A stretch of 15,066 nt of DNA from DSXH01 sp964532065 (GTDB lineage: Bacteria > Bacteroidota > Ignavibacteria > Ignavibacteriales > Melioribacteraceae): NCBI GenBank assembly GCA_964532065.1, contig CAZHHG010000072.1:1-15066 (forward strand), given 5' to 3'. This document shows positions 14,360-15,066 of the stretch, in pieces. The notes under the pieces were generated by a model, which saw only the letters and a program-made list of their open reading frames with translations, did not search any database and had not been told where the DNA came from. The translations under genes and the position numbers were made by a program. The first letter of the stretch is position 1; the number at the start of each line of letters is the position of its first letter.

Positions 14360-15066
14360 TGATAGTTATACGATCTCCATTTCGTTTACCGCTTGGCGGC
14401 GGTGGTACAGATCTGCCTTCTTATTATCAAAAATATGAAGGTTTTTTAATTACAGCTTCAATTAATAAATATATGTATCTGAGTATTAATGAGCCTGCCA
14501 TTGTTAATAAAATAAAAATCAATTATTCTAAAACCGAAATTGTTGATATCGATAAGGTAAATGAACTGAAACATGAGATAGTTAGAGAAACTCTTAAATA
14601 CCTTAATATTTCCAAACCTATTGAAATATCTTCTATGGCAGATTTATCTGCCGGTACGGGTATGGGCTCTTCAAGTTCATATACTGTCGCGTTGTTGAGG
14701 GGGCTTAATTTAATGTTGAGAAGGTTTATTCCTATTCAGGAACTGGCAGAGGAAGCTTGCAATATAGAGATTAACCTGATAGGTAAACCAATTGGAAAAC
14801 AGGACCAGTATGCTGCCGCCTTCGGAGGAATTATTGAACTTAATATTGATAAAAGAGGAAATGTTAAAGTTGTTCCTTTGAATCTGGACCATGAATTTGT
14901 TAAAGAATTGGAAAACAGGCTTATGATGTTTTATACAAACATTGAAAGAAGCGCTAATGATATTCTCTTTGAGCAAAGTAAAAAAATTGAGGTTGATGAA
15001 AAACTGATTGTTGAATCAATGCATATTATCAAGGAAATTGGGCATGATGTGAAAAAATCATTAATT
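14359..15066 (+). CDS. hddA: GHMP-family sugar kinase, HddA-like (3' truncated)
   Basis: The frame is open to the window end, giving 236 residues without a stop; the family is usually about 320-350. The N-terminus IRSPFRLPLGGGGTDLPSYY (4-23) matches the start of D-glycero-D-manno-heptose 7-phosphate kinases and related fucose-type GHMP kinases. The ATP-binding glycine/serine loop is DLSAGTGMGSSSS (95-107), and IGKPIGKQDQYAAAFGG (141-157) is the next conserved block, with the likely catalytic aspartate Asp149. FYTNIERSANDIL (191-203) resembles the FTGxxRxAxxIL segment of HddA. The expected reaction is anomeric phosphorylation of a sugar or sugar-7-phosphate, leading to GDP-heptose if an HddC-type nucleotidyltransferase and a GmhA-type isomerase follow outside the window. 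CTGGAAAAAACTA gives a fair ribosome site. Confidence 0.85.
   Translation, partial: MIVIRSPFRLPLGGGGTDLPSYYQKYEGFLITASINKYMYLSINEPAIVNKIKINYSKTEIVDIDKVNELKHEIVRETLKYLNISKPIEISSMADLSAGTGMGSSSSYTVALLRGLNLMLRRFIPIQELAEEACNIEINLIGKPIGKQDQYAAAFGGIIELNIDKRGNVKVVPLNLDHEFVKELENRLMMFYTNIERSANDILFEQSKKIEVDEKLIVESMHIIKEIGHDVKKSLI

Noticed and set aside
1..15066. Defence system, prophage, insertion sequence or CRISPR array
   Set aside because: Every recognisable gene fits sugar metabolism or glycan assembly, and I saw no transposase, integrase, repeat-spacer pattern or terminal inverted repeats.

Overview
The window is an interior slice of one long surface-polysaccharide (O-antigen, capsule or exopolysaccharide) biosynthesis operon. 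All genes lie on the + strand and are packed almost end to end, with overlaps of 1 to 23 bases and no gap over 60 bases. It holds 14 recognisable protein genes. The first (CMP-nonulosonate synthetase) and the last (sugar GHMP kinase) are cut by the window edges. I see no rRNA, tRNA, CRISPR array, insertion sequence, internal promoter or terminator.

The DNA is A+T-rich by eye, with AAA/GAA/ATT/AAT-heavy codon use. ATG starts mostly follow A-rich leaders with weak Shine-Dalgarno sites, while four genes appear to start with TTG. This, the lipid-linked priming transferase and the gene content suggest a Gram-negative bacterium, perhaps in the Bacteroidota/Chlorobiota/Ignavibacteriota area. The taxonomic guess is an inference of low confidence.

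Region 1 (1-5482) is sugar-nucleotide chemistry: a NeuA-type cytidylyltransferase, a class III (GSA-aminomutase-like) PLP aminotransferase with an unusual four-cysteine insert, a PtmA-like short-chain dehydrogenase, a zinc-ribbon SAM methyltransferase and two consecutive Gfo/Idh/MocA oxidoreductases. The mix recalls the ptm/leg loci that make legionaminic-type nonulosonic acids, so the synthase and upstream enzymes probably lie to the left.

Region 2 (5505-10373) is assembly and modification: a GT4 glycosyltransferase, then three tightly coupled genes. These are a GT-B-like protein with polysialyltransferase/CDP-glycerol-transferase-like motifs, a CapK/PaaK-type adenylate-forming enzyme, and an uncharacterised alpha/alpha-toroid-like protein.

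Region 3 (10378-15066) has an AlgD-type GDP-mannose 6-dehydrogenase (GDP-mannuronate supply), a second GT4 glycosyltransferase, a polyprenyl-phosphate sugar-1-phosphate transferase that would prime the repeat unit, a possible 20-codon coupling ORF, and an HddA-like GHMP kinase that could open a GDP-heptose branch.

Together the genes predict a decorated heteropolysaccharide containing a nonulosonic acid and a hexuronic acid. No flippase (Wzx), polymerase (Wzy) or ABC exporter is visible, so export genes must lie outside. I did not find a clearly new system. The most unusual points are the cysteine insert, the coupled trio, the toroid protein next to algD, and the micro-ORF.
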